64,000 nt of DNA, taken from the NCBI RefSeq assembly GCF_028765165.1, contig NZ_JARADB010000008.1:150433-214432 (forward strand), read 5' to 3'. Positions 49,109 to 56,995 of the stretch are shown here, in pieces. The notes beneath the pieces were generated by a model. The model did no database searches and was not told the origin of the DNA. It saw only the letters and a list, made by a program, of their open reading frames with translations. The position numbers were made by a program, and so were the translations under genes. Positions within the stretch are counted from its first letter, which is position 1; each line of letters starts with the position of its first letter. The stretch is from Paenibacillus sp. MAHUQ-63. GTDB lineage: Bacteria; Bacillota; Bacilli; Paenibacillales; NBRC-103111.

Positions 49109-49783
49109 GTGAGCCATGTGAACCACAATCAAAAACCGATACGCGCCGTACCGCTCGCCGTCCGCATCATCCCGAACGCCGACGCCGGACTGGCGCAGCA
49201 GCTGTCGTTAAGGCCGGGCATCCGCAGCCTCGGTCTCCTAACCTCAACCATCGACGATGTCGGCTACACGGCAATCGACGAAGCGACGAAGAAGGCGGCC
49301 GTCGAAGTGGTGTATGCCCGCTCGTTCTACGCGGGAGCGGGTCATGCGTCCGGTCCGCTGTCCGGCGAGTTCATCGGCATCATCGGCGGCGCATCGCCGG
49401 ACGAGGTGCGCAGCGGGCTGGACGCCGCCATCCAAGTGATGGAGACCGGCGCCTGCTTCTACGCCCTTAATGAGGAGGGCTCGCACGCGTACTATGCGCA
49501 TGTGGTCTCCCGAACAGGCGCGTACCTCTCCAAGGAAGCGGACATTGCCGAGGGCGAGCCGCTGGCCTACTTGATCGCGCCGCCACTGGAGGCGGTGTAC
49601 GGTCTCGATGCGGCACTCAAAGCTGCGGATGTGCGCATGTGCAAATTCTTCGGTCCGCCGACAGAGACGAATTTCGCGGGAGGCTTGCTGACGGGCAGCC
49701 AGTCGGCGTGCACGGCGGCGGCGGAGGCGTTCGCGGATGCCGTGCGGGGCATCGCGCGCGACCCGAAGCGAATAGGCTATTAG
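49109..49783 (+). CDS. eutL: microcompartment shell protein EutL
   Basis: 224 residues from GTG 49109, six bases after GAGGTG; GTG 49118 is an alternative and the frame is open further upstream. EutL tandem-BMC trimer: AVPLAVRIIPNADAGLAQQL, RSLGLLTSTIDDVGYTAIDEATK, VEVVYARSFYAGAGHASGP, AHVVSRTGAYLS, AYLIAPPLEAVYGLDAALKAADV, PPTETNFAGGLLTGSQSACTAA. These match EutL from enterobacteria throughout. It forms gated pseudo-hexamer pores in the shell. First gene of the operon, after the antiterminator leader. Confidence 0.93.
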   Translation: MSHVNHNQKPIRAVPLAVRIIPNADAGLAQQLSLRPGIRSLGLLTSTIDDVGYTAIDEATKKAAVEVVYARSFYAGAGHASGPLSGEFIGIIGGASPDEVRSGLDAAIQVMETGACFYALNEEGSHAYYAHVVSRTGAYLSKEADIAEGEPLAYLIAPPLEAVYGLDAALKAADVRMCKFFGPPTETNFAGGLLTGSQSACTAAAEAFADAVRGIARDPKRIGY

Positions 49784-49802
49784 AAGGCAGGTGCTTGGCA
49801 TA

Positions 49803-50306
49803 ATGGATCAACAGCGGATGTCCTTAGGCATGATTGAAACGCATGGCTTACCGGCTCTGATTGCGGCGGCGGATGCCGCAGCGAAAACGGCGGATGTCAA
49901 GGTGGCGGCATACGAGAAGGCGGACGCCGGCATTGTCACGGTTTATATATGGGGCGACGTGGCTGCGGTCAAGGCGGCTGTCGATGCCGGAGCGGCGGAG
50001 GCGGCGAGGGTAGGCAGGCTGCTCGGTACGCAGGTCATCCCGCGCCCGGACCCCTCCGTCTATACGATGCTGCAGGGAGCGGAGGCGGTCTCCCAAGCGC
50101 CGGCACCGAAACCAGCGCCGACCGCAGCGAAGCAGGAGCTGCCCGCAGCGCGTTGGAGCAAAATGAGCGTAGCCCAGCTTCGCGAGCTGGCTCACAGCAC
50201 GCCGAAGTTCCCGCTCACGGGGCGTGATCTCCAGCTGGTCAGCAAAGCGGAGCTGATCCGGCTCTTCACGGAGCTGGAGGGTGAAGGAGGCGAGCCGGCG
50301 ACATGA
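49803..50306 (+). CDS. BMC-domain shell protein with C-terminal nucleic-acid-binding-like extension (EutK-like)
   Basis: 167 residues from ATG 49803 (AAGGCAGG upstream; GTG 49791 possible). Residues ~1-90 are one BMC domain (LGMIETHGLPALIAAADAAAKTADV, GDVAAVKAAVDAGAAEA, VIPRPDPSV). An Ala/Pro linker leads to ~50 residues (KMSVAQLRELAHSTPKFPL, VSKAELIRLF) resembling SAP/Rho-N-type helix-extended-loop-helix motifs. EutK of enterobacteria also carries a small nucleic-acid-binding-like domain, but a winged helix. It overlaps eutE by 4 nt. Confidence 0.83.
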   Translation: MDQQRMSLGMIETHGLPALIAAADAAAKTADVKVAAYEKADAGIVTVYIWGDVAAVKAAVDAGAAEAARVGRLLGTQVIPRPDPSVYTMLQGAEAVSQAPAPKPAPTAAKQELPAARWSKMSVAQLRELAHSTPKFPLTGRDLQLVSKAELIRLFTELEGEGGEPAT

Positions 50307-51835
50307 AGCTGGACAGCGATTTGCAGGCGATCCAGGAGGTGCGCAATTGCTTGCAGGAGGCGAGAGCAGCGCAGAAGCTCCTGGAAACCATGTCCCAGCC
50401 GCAGATAGACGCCATCGTGGCGGCTATGGCCCATGCGGCTGAACAAGAGGCGGAGCGGCTGGGCGCGCTGGCCGTGCAGGAGACGGGCTTCGGGAAGGCA
50501 GCCGACAAGAAGGCGAAAAATTTGTTCGTCGCGAAGGAGGTCTACTCCGCGATGAAGGACATGCAAACGGTCGGCATTATCCGCAAGGATGAAGCCAGAC
50601 AGGTATGGGACATCGCGCAGCCCGTAGGTACCATAGCGGCGATCATCCCATCGACGAACCCGACCTCGACGGTTCTATTCAAATGCATGATCGCGCTGAA
50701 GGCGCGCAACGCGATCGTCATCTCCCCGCACCCGTCGGCGCTTCGCTGCTCACAGGAGTCGGCGGCCGTCATGCGGGCTGCGGCCGAGAGCGCGGGCGCT
50801 CCGCCGGGGCTCATTCACTGCCTCTCGCAGCCGACCCTGGAGGCGAGCGGGGAGCTGATGCGGCACAAGCTGACGGATCTCATCCTGGCTACGGGCGGAA
50901 CGGCCATGGTGAAGGCCGCCTACAGCTCCGGCAAACCCGCATATGGGGTAGGCCCCGGCAATGTACCGGTGTATATTCACCGGAGCGCGCAGATCGAGCG
51001 GGCGGTACGCCTCATTCTGCAGAGCAAAACGTTCGACTACGGTACGATCTGTGCCTCCGAACAGGCTTTGGTTGTCGATGAATCGGTCAAACCGGCGCTC
51101 ATCGAACAATTGCAGCGGCAAGGCGCTTACTTCCTGAACGTACAGGAGAAAGCCAACGTAGCGGCGATCCTCACCGTGGGGAAAGGCATGAACCCGCGGA
51201 TCGTCGGCCGGTCGCCGCAAGTCATCGCAGCTGAGGCCGGCATCACCATCCCGGAGGAGACGCAGGTGTTGATTGCCGAGGAGTCTCACGTCGGTCCCGA
51301 ACATCCGTTCTCCATGGAGAAACTTAGCCCCGTCCTTGCCTTATATACAGTCAGCGGCTGGCAGGAAGGGTGCCAGAGGTGCATCGAGCTGCTTACCCTT
51401 GGCGGTCTGGGCCATACGCTCGGCATCCACGCGGAAGAAGCGTCCGTGATCGAAGCGTTCGGGCTTGAGAAGCCGGCATCTCGAATTGTCGTTAACACAG
51501 GAACGACGTTCGGCGGCATAGGCGCGACAACGGGGATCTTTCCCTCGATGACGCTGGGCTGCGGAACCGCAGGCAACAACATCACCTCGGACAATATCGG
51601 GCCGCAGCATTTGCTGAACATCAAACGTGTGGCTTTCGGCATCAAGGAGATGCCCGTCGCCGAACCGGTTCGAGAGACTCCGATTCCCCGTCCCGGATCC
51701 GGTTCCGGCTCCGATGCCGAGCCATTCGCCCGGCAAATGGCGGAAAGTTTGGCAAGTGCCCATCCGCTTGGCATTACACGCGAGGAAGTTGCGCAAATCG
51801 TGAGGAACGTGCTTGCCGAGATGCAGCGGAAATAA
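50303..51835 (+). CDS. eutE: CoA-acylating acetaldehyde dehydrogenase with C-terminal encapsulation peptide
   Basis: 510 residues, ATG overlapping the previous stop. Aldehyde dehydrogenase fold: IPSTNPTSTVLFKCMIALKARNAIVISPHP, GPGNVPVYIHRSA, the catalytic Cys in YGTICASEQALVVDE (~250) and TTGIFPSMTLGCGTAGNNITSDNI. It converts acetaldehyde and CoA to acetyl-CoA inside the compartment. After a Pro/Gly/Ser-rich linker the last ~22 residues (LGITREEVAQIVRNVLAEMQRK) form an amphipathic helix typical of encapsulation peptides. Enterobacterial EutE carries such a peptide at the N-terminus; here it is at the C-terminus. Confidence 0.94.
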   Translation: MKLDSDLQAIQEVRNCLQEARAAQKLLETMSQPQIDAIVAAMAHAAEQEAERLGALAVQETGFGKAADKKAKNLFVAKEVYSAMKDMQTVGIIRKDEARQVWDIAQPVGTIAAIIPSTNPTSTVLFKCMIALKARNAIVISPHPSALRCSQESAAVMRAAAESAGAPPGLIHCLSQPTLEASGELMRHKLTDLILATGGTAMVKAAYSSGKPAYGVGPGNVPVYIHRSAQIERAVRLILQSKTFDYGTICASEQALVVDESVKPALIEQLQRQGAYFLNVQEKANVAAILTVGKGMNPRIVGRSPQVIAAEAGITIPEETQVLIAEESHVGPEHPFSMEKLSPVLALYTVSGWQEGCQRCIELLTLGGLGHTLGIHAEEASVIEAFGLEKPASRIVVNTGTTFGGIGATTGIFPSMTLGCGTAGNNITSDNIGPQHLLNIKRVAFGIKEMPVAEPVRETPIPRPGSGSGSDAEPFARQMAESLASAHPLGITREEVAQIVRNVLAEMQRK

Positions 51836-51866
51836 AATATCGCAATTATCAAAGGAGGAGATCGCA

Positions 51867-52154
51867 ATGGCAGGTGAATTGGCCGCTTTAGGTATGGTGG
51901 AGACGAAGGGCTTGGTAGGTTCGATCGAAGCGGCGGACGCGATGGTGAAGGCGGCGAATGTGAGGCTGGTCGGCAAAGTTCATGTCGGCGGCGGGCTAGT
52001 AACCGTAATGGTCAGAGGCGACGTCGGTGCGGTCAAAGCCGCTACGGATGCCGGGGCTGCCGCAGCGGAGAAGGTGGGCGAGCTCGTTTCCGTGCACGTG
52101 ATTCCGCGTCCGCATTCGGACATCGAGTTCATCCTTCCGAAGCTCGAAGGGTAG
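51867..52154 (+). CDS. eutM: microcompartment hexameric shell protein EutM
   Basis: 95 residues from ATG 51867 after AAAGGAGG. Single BMC domain: ALGMVETKGLVGSIEAADAMVKAANV, VRGDVGAVKAATDAGAAAAEKVGELVSVHVIPRPH. It is the canonical flat hexamer that tiles the shell facets and normally is the most abundant shell protein, in agreement with the strong ribosome binding site. Confidence 0.96.
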   Translation: MAGELAALGMVETKGLVGSIEAADAMVKAANVRLVGKVHVGGGLVTVMVRGDVGAVKAATDAGAAAAEKVGELVSVHVIPRPHSDIEFILPKLEG

Positions 52155-52160
52155 CAGCCG

Positions 52161-52973
52161 ATGGCGCTCATTACGGAAACGTACCTCCGAACGCAGTTGA
52201 TCCGGGGGCTGCCGAATCCGTTTCCCATCACGGATCGGGATATGCTCACCCCTGCAGCCGCCGATTTCTTGAAGGAGCGGGGAATCGTCTTGCAGCGCGC
52301 GGCCTCAAGCCCGACCGCCAATCCGTGCTCAGCGGCGGAGCCTGTGCTCATCCCGGTCGGCGTCTCCAACCGGCACGCCCACCTCTCGCCCGGCGACGTC
52401 GAGGCGCTGTTCGGCAAGGGCCGCAGACTGACGCCGCTGCGCGAGCTGTCGCAGAAGGGGCAGTTCGCCGCCAGCGAAACGGTGACGCTTCAGGGGCCGA
52501 AGGGCTGCATCGCGAACGTACGCATCCTGGGCCCTTCGCGCGGTGCGACGCAAGTGGAAATTTCGCGCACGGACGGCTTCGAGCTCGGCGTTCACCCGCC
52601 GTTGCGGCTTTCGGGCGATCTTGCGGGCACGCCGGGGATTACGCTCATAGGGCCGAGCGGCTCGGTCGTCGTTCCCCAAGGCTTAATCGTCGCCCGCAAT
52701 CATGTCCATGCCTCTCCGGAGGATGCACAGCGCCTTGGACTACAGCATGGGGAGCCCATTATGCTGCAGGCTGCGGGTGAGCGGCCGGTTATTTTCGGGC
52801 ATGTGACGGTACGGGTGAGCCCGCAGTTTTCGTTGGATTTCCACATCGACCGGGATGAAGCGAATGCCGCCATGCTCGGCACGGGCGATATGGTTCGTTT
52901 GATCCGCAGGAGCGATAACGAAAACGATGACGAGAACGATGCCGGCACACATGCCGAGAGGAGGCGGCGCTAG
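52161..52973 (+). CDS. PduL-type phosphotransacylase with N-terminal extension
   Basis: 270 residues. The PduL domain spans ~65-255: PVGVSNRHAHLSPGDVEALFG, GPSRGATQVEISRTDGFELG, ARNHVHASPEDAQRLGL and LDFHIDRDEANAA, including the His residues that bind two zinc ions. It converts acetyl-CoA to acetyl phosphate and recycles CoA in the compartment. The first ~45 residues (LITETYLRTQLIRG ... LTPAAADFLKERGI) resemble the N-terminal motif of EutT/EutQ-type proteins rather than the usual PduL encapsulation peptide. The C-terminus is acidic then basic (DENDAGTHAERRRR). Confidence 0.9.
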   Translation: MALITETYLRTQLIRGLPNPFPITDRDMLTPAAADFLKERGIVLQRAASSPTANPCSAAEPVLIPVGVSNRHAHLSPGDVEALFGKGRRLTPLRELSQKGQFAASETVTLQGPKGCIANVRILGPSRGATQVEISRTDGFELGVHPPLRLSGDLAGTPGITLIGPSGSVVVPQGLIVARNHVHASPEDAQRLGLQHGEPIMLQAAGERPVIFGHVTVRVSPQFSLDFHIDRDEANAAMLGTGDMVRLIRRSDNENDDENDAGTHAERRRR

Positions 52974-53834
52974 GTGGAAATCAAACAGATGGTCGAAGCG
53001 ATCGTTCGCGAGCTTGTGAAGCAGGAGCTGCCCAGGCCGAAGGTGCTCTACCTCTTTTACGACAGCACGGCGCATGAGGCGTTTACGGATCATTTTATCA
53101 CCTTAAATATTCACGGCATTGACCATGACCGCTTGTTCCTGGACGGCGAAGCCTCCTGCTGGCTGGGCAAGCACCGGATCGAGTGCGGCGGGCGGGGCCG
53201 AACGATTGCCGCCGATGAGTTCGCGCCATCCCCGCTCGAAGTGCCGATGGAATATGAGGGTATCGTCATTCCGGAGATTGATCTGGACAATGCGGCCAGA
53301 GCGGCGCTCGGACTGAAAGGGACGATGATTTCGGAGATTATTTTCTCCGCGCTTGTCCAGCAGAAATTCGTCCTCATCGGCGAGGACATATCAGGGCTGA
53401 AGAGGGCTGACCGGCGCACGCTGCAAACATTGACGCTGCCTAAGCCTTACCGCAATCTGTTGGATTATTACATGATGGAGCTGCAAATGTACGGCGTCGA
53501 ATTCGCGCCCGTGAAGCTGCTCGCCGAAAGAGCGGCAAGCAAGCTCGGCAAACCCCCGGCCCTGGCGCCCGAAGCGCCTGCATCCGAAATGTCTGGACCC
53601 GAAGCTTCTGGACCCAATGCGCCGGAAGCATCCGAACCCCATGTAACGTCAGCCCCCGCAACCGCCCCCCTCATCTGCGAAGGGAGATTGGTCTCGGCGG
53701 ATTGGCTCGCGCGGGAGCTCGCGGCACGGCCGTTTCGCACGTTAAGAGTCGGCAAGCGGACAATCATTTCTGCGCTGGCGCAAGACATGTTGAAAGAGCG
53801 GAACATCGCAGTTGAATTCATAGGGGAAGGGTGA
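52974..53834 (+). CDS. ethanolamine-utilisation protein of unknown function (TIGR02536-like)
   Basis: 286 residues from GTG 52974, abutting the pduL stop, with GAGGAGG upstream. The N-terminus (MVEAIVRELVKQEL) is an amphipathic helix like an encapsulation peptide. The body (KVLYLFYDSTAHEAFTDHF, YEGIVIPEIDLDNAARAALGLKGTMISEIIFSALVQQK, YRNLLDYYMMELQMYGVEF) fits the flavoprotein-like family found only in eut operons. A Pro/Ala/Ser-rich linker then joins a ~65-residue C-terminal module (LVSADWLARELAARPFRTLRVGKRTIISALAQDMLKERNIAVEF) that usual members, about 200 residues long, do not seem to have. Role unknown. Confidence 0.75.
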   Translation: MEIKQMVEAIVRELVKQELPRPKVLYLFYDSTAHEAFTDHFITLNIHGIDHDRLFLDGEASCWLGKHRIECGGRGRTIAADEFAPSPLEVPMEYEGIVIPEIDLDNAARAALGLKGTMISEIIFSALVQQKFVLIGEDISGLKRADRRTLQTLTLPKPYRNLLDYYMMELQMYGVEFAPVKLLAERAASKLGKPPALAPEAPASEMSGPEASGPNAPEASEPHVTSAPATAPLICEGRLVSADWLARELAARPFRTLRVGKRTIISALAQDMLKERNIAVEFIGEG

Positions 53835-53839
53835 GGTCC

Positions 53840-54142
53840 ATGTTCTATGGCAAAGTCATCGGCAGCGTATGGGCGACGCAGAAGGAAGCCGGTATGGACA
53901 ACCTGAAGCTGCTCGTCATTCAACCGATGGATTTCAACGGGACCGGGGCCGGTACGCCTGTTGTTGCCGCAGATCGCATTGGGGCGGGGATTGGCGAACG
54001 TGTGATCGTATCCAGAGGCAGTCCGGCCCGAACGTTGTTCACGGATAAAATGGTGCCCATCGACGCGATGATCGTAGGTATTGTCGACAGCTTCGAGGTC
54101 GCGAAGGAAGCCGAGGAGGAAACATGGAAGAGCAGAAGATGA
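53840..54142 (+). CDS. eutN: microcompartment pentameric vertex protein EutN
   Basis: 100 residues from ATG 53840. EutN/CcmL fold: YGKVIGSVWATQKEAGMDNLKLLVIQP, VVAADRIGAGIGERVIVSRGSPAR, and VPIDAMIVGIVDSFEV. It caps the vertices of the polyhedral shell. The next gene starts 19 nt before its stop. Confidence 0.94.
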   Translation: MFYGKVIGSVWATQKEAGMDNLKLLVIQPMDFNGTGAGTPVVAADRIGAGIGERVIVSRGSPARTLFTDKMVPIDAMIVGIVDSFEVAKEAEEETWKSRR

Positions 54143-54465
54143 GAGTCATTCAAGAATATGTGCCGGGCAAGCAGCTGACGCTCGCTCATGTGATCGCCAG
54201 CCCCGATCCGTCTCTGTACGCGAAGCTTGGTCTTGAGGGGCGCAGCGCTATCGGCATCCTCACGCTGACGCCGACCGAAACGGCAATCATCGCCGCCGAT
54301 GTGGCGACCAAAGCGGCCGATGTGGGCATCGGCTATTTGGACCGCTTCACCGGATCGCTCGTGCTCACGGGGGAAGTGGCTGCCGTGGAGATGGCGATTG
54401 CGGCCGTGAACGCTTTTTTGCTGGAGAAGCTGAAGTTTGCTACGGCACCTGTCACGAGGTCTTAG
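54124..54465 (+). CDS. eutS: microcompartment shell protein EutS
   Basis: 113 residues; GAGGAGG four bases before ATG 54124, inside the end of eutN. Permuted single BMC domain: MRVIQEYVPGKQLTLAHVIASP, AIGILTLTPTETAIIAADVATKAADVGIGYLDRFTGSLVLTGEVAAVEMAI. In Salmonella the family forms bent hexamers for shell edges. Confidence 0.94.
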   Translation: MEEQKMRVIQEYVPGKQLTLAHVIASPDPSLYAKLGLEGRSAIGILTLTPTETAIIAADVATKAADVGIGYLDRFTGSLVLTGEVAAVEMAIAAVNAFLLEKLKFATAPVTRS

Positions 54466-54468
54466 CCC

Positions 54469-54909
54469 ATGAAGAAAGTGATGATCATCGGCGGTGTCGG
54501 TGCAGGCAAATCCACCCTCATCAAAGCCTTATTCGGGGAGCGGGATCCGGCCTCCAAGACGCAAAGCCTTACATATCGCGATTGGACCATCGATACGCCC
54601 GGCGAGTACAGCGAGAACCCGCTGTATTACCGGTCCTTGATGGCCACCTCGCATGAGGCGGCTGTCGTGCTGCTCGTGCAGGACGCCACGCGGGACAGGA
54701 GCTTTCTGCCGCCTGGATTCGAACAGGGCTTTCCTATCCGAACGTTGGGGGCGGTGACCAAAATCGATCATCCCTTGGCCGATATCGACCGGGCTATCGC
54801 TCTCTTGAGGCAGTCGCTGCCGGAAGGCGAAATCGTGCTGACCTCCGCTGCTGTGAATGAAGGCATTTCGGAGTTGAAACATAAACTTATGCAAATCGTC
54901 CGGCGCTGA
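54469..54909 (+). CDS. eutP: EutP/PduV-family GTPase-like protein
   Basis: 146 residues starting 3 nt after eutS. Small P-loop NTPase: MIIGGVGAGKSTLIKALFG (Walker A), TIDTPGEYSENPLYY (switch and DTPG), VLLVQDATRDRS, and VTKIDHP (TKXD base-specificity motif). Relatives have acetate kinase or GTPase activity and may help convert acetyl phosphate to acetate. No separate ack gene is in the operon. Confidence 0.92.
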   Translation: MKKVMIIGGVGAGKSTLIKALFGERDPASKTQSLTYRDWTIDTPGEYSENPLYYRSLMATSHEAAVVLLVQDATRDRSFLPPGFEQGFPIRTLGAVTKIDHPLADIDRAIALLRQSLPEGEIVLTSAAVNEGISELKHKLMQIVRR

Positions 54910-54935
54910 ACTTAATGAATGAAGAGGGATTCCCC

Positions 54936-56387
54936 ATGGCCTCCATTATGGAAATGTGCGCAATGTATACGCGTTTGAGCGAAGAGGATGCTCGAACGAT
55001 CCAGGAGATGGCGGTTCACCTGCCGCTGATTGCCGATGTCTCCGAATCGGATGTCTTCATTGATTGTCCGCTTCCGGACCCAGGCTCGGCGCTCGTCGTT
55101 GCCCAGGCGCACCCTTGCACAGGTTCCTCCTTGTACACCTCCTCCGTCGTCGGGCAGCACGCGTTTGTGCAAAATGAACCTGCCGTCATGTACTGCTTGC
55201 TGTCCGGTCAACCGGTCATCGGTTCGCGAGGCATCTCTCAGGAGCAGATTGCGATCCAGCAGAATGTCGTCCCGATCCGCTCCAGAACGGGTCAAGTCAT
55301 TGGTGCTTTGATCATGGAGCAAGATATTTCTCACAAGCTGGAGCAGGAGAAGAATGTGACCCGGCTCATGGCAACGACTGAGGGGCTCAGCGAAACGCTG
55401 CTTAACGTAGCGATGTCGCAAGGCAGCATGCAGTCGCTGATGCATGAAGGGATTATCGTCTTCGACGACAGGGAACGGGTCACGTACACGAACCCTCGCG
55501 CGCTCGACATGCTGAGGGATATCGGCCACGCCGACGCTGCTGCCGGTTCTCCGGTCGTTCCGCTGTTTTATGGCAAATTGGCGGTGTCCGGCCGTTCGGG
55601 TCTCCTTCATCAGGAGCTGCAGATCGGGCAGGTGACCTTTGATTTGAAGGTCATGTCCATTTATAGGGATCAGCGGGAGGTCGGCGGGATTATTTTGCTC
55701 CGCGATATTTCGGAATTGAAGGAGAAGGAGAAGCAGCTCGTCATCCAGTCGGCGGTCATCAAAGAAATTCATCATCGGGTCAAAAATAATTTGCAAACCG
55801 TCTCCAGCCTGCTCCGGCTGCAGATGCGCAGAACGAAGCACGAAGAGGTGGAGCGGGTGTACCGCGACAGCATCAACCGGATTAATTCGATTGCCGTCAT
55901 TCATGAAATGCTGGCTTTCGACGGCTTGGCAACGATTCAGTTCAGCGAGGTGGTCGACCGGATTATCAAAAACATCATTTCCTCCTCGTCCAAACCGGAG
56001 CAAACGATCGTCCCGGTTATTACCGGAGATGAACTGGTTCTGCAATCCGATGTAGCGACGACGCTTGCGCTCGTGGTGAACGAGCTGGTCCAGAACTGCG
56101 TGCTGCATGCCTTCGGGGAGCGGCGCGCCGGACATATCGAAGTTTCGCTGCAGCGGCAGGATACGTTCATTCGTGTCCGGGTGACGGATGACGGCGTCGG
56201 CTTCCGTCCGGAGATGGGGGGAGGAGCGGGCAAAGCCAAAGGCCACCTCGGTTTGAAAATCACGGAAACCCTCATCGCAGAAAATCTCGGCGGCGTCCTT
56301 GACATCATGACGGATGAGCGAGGGACCGACGTGCAGCTGACGTTTCCGGCAGCGCGCCAGCGGGAGAAGGAGGAGGAAGCGCCATGA
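54936..56387 (+). CDS. eutW: ethanolamine-sensing histidine kinase EutW
   Basis: 483 residues from ATG 54936 (GAGGG upstream; ATG 54915 lacks a site). Cytosolic, no membrane helix. The N-terminal ~150 residues are the sensor of the EutW/PAS type (ALVVAQAHPCTGSSLYTSSVVGQHAFVQNEPAV), then a PAS domain (MHEGIIVFDDRERVTYTNPRAL), a HisKA_2 dimerisation domain with the phospho-His in IKEIHHRVKNNLQTVSSLL, and HATPase_c (VVNELVQNCVLHAFGE, DDGVGF, GHLGLKI). It phosphorylates EutV on binding ethanolamine. It overlaps eutV by 4 nt. Confidence 0.93.
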   Translation: MASIMEMCAMYTRLSEEDARTIQEMAVHLPLIADVSESDVFIDCPLPDPGSALVVAQAHPCTGSSLYTSSVVGQHAFVQNEPAVMYCLLSGQPVIGSRGISQEQIAIQQNVVPIRSRTGQVIGALIMEQDISHKLEQEKNVTRLMATTEGLSETLLNVAMSQGSMQSLMHEGIIVFDDRERVTYTNPRALDMLRDIGHADAAAGSPVVPLFYGKLAVSGRSGLLHQELQIGQVTFDLKVMSIYRDQREVGGIILLRDISELKEKEKQLVIQSAVIKEIHHRVKNNLQTVSSLLRLQMRRTKHEEVERVYRDSINRINSIAVIHEMLAFDGLATIQFSEVVDRIIKNIISSSSKPEQTIVPVITGDELVLQSDVATTLALVVNELVQNCVLHAFGERRAGHIEVSLQRQDTFIRVRVTDDGVGFRPEMGGGAGKAKGHLGLKITETLIAENLGGVLDIMTDERGTDVQLTFPAARQREKEEEAP

Positions 56388-56995
56388 GAAACGCCATCGT
56401 GGTCGTCGATGACGACCCGATCATCCGTATGGATATTCGCGAAATGCTTGAGGAGGGCGGATATTTCGTTGCAGGCGAAGCCAAGAACGGCGAGGAAGCC
56501 ATTGAATTGATTGCCCGTGTGAAGCCGGATCTGGCCATTATGGATATCAAAATGCCGGTTATGAACGGGATTAAGGCGTCGAACATCATCCGCAAGCTGC
56601 AAGCGGACACCTCGGTACTGCTTCTGACGGCGTACAGTCAGAGAGAGCTGGTGAAGGAGGCCCGTGAGGCGGGAGTGGCCGCTTTCCTCGTGAAGCCGGT
56701 GTCGGAGGAGGATCTGCTGCCGGCGGTCGAGATCGCTTTGAGCCAGAAGGAGAAGATGGACTCGCTGAAGCACGATATCAAGCTGCTGCAGCAATCGATT
56801 GAGGAGCGCAAAGTCATCGAGAAAGCGAAAGGCCTCGTTATGCGACAGCTTGGCGTCCATGAGGAGGAGGCTTATGCCCGTATGCGCGATGCAAGCATGG
56901 CGGCACGAATTCCTCTTGCGAGGCTGGCGGCCGACATCCTGCGGGACGGTGTGAACCTTTTGTCCGGAGCAGCGGGTGAACGGTCGCATGGCTGA
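56384..56995 (+). CDS. eutV: ANTAR-domain response regulator EutV
   Basis: 203 residues; GGAGGAGG upstream of ATG 56384. Receiver ~1-120 with VVDDDPIIRMDI, acceptor Asp in LAIMDIKMPVMNG, LLLTAYS and LVKPVSEED. The C-terminal ANTAR domain (KVIEKAKGLVMRQLGVHEEEAYARMRDASM) binds RNA dual hairpins to prevent termination. The only matching leader seen in the window is that before eutL, so EutV probably controls the whole operon from there, including itself. Confidence 0.95.
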   Translation: MRNAIVVVDDDPIIRMDIREMLEEGGYFVAGEAKNGEEAIELIARVKPDLAIMDIKMPVMNGIKASNIIRKLQADTSVLLLTAYSQRELVKEAREAGVAAFLVKPVSEEDLLPAVEIALSQKEKMDSLKHDIKLLQQSIEERKVIEKAKGLVMRQLGVHEEEAYARMRDASMAARIPLARLAADILRDGVNLLSGAAGERSHG

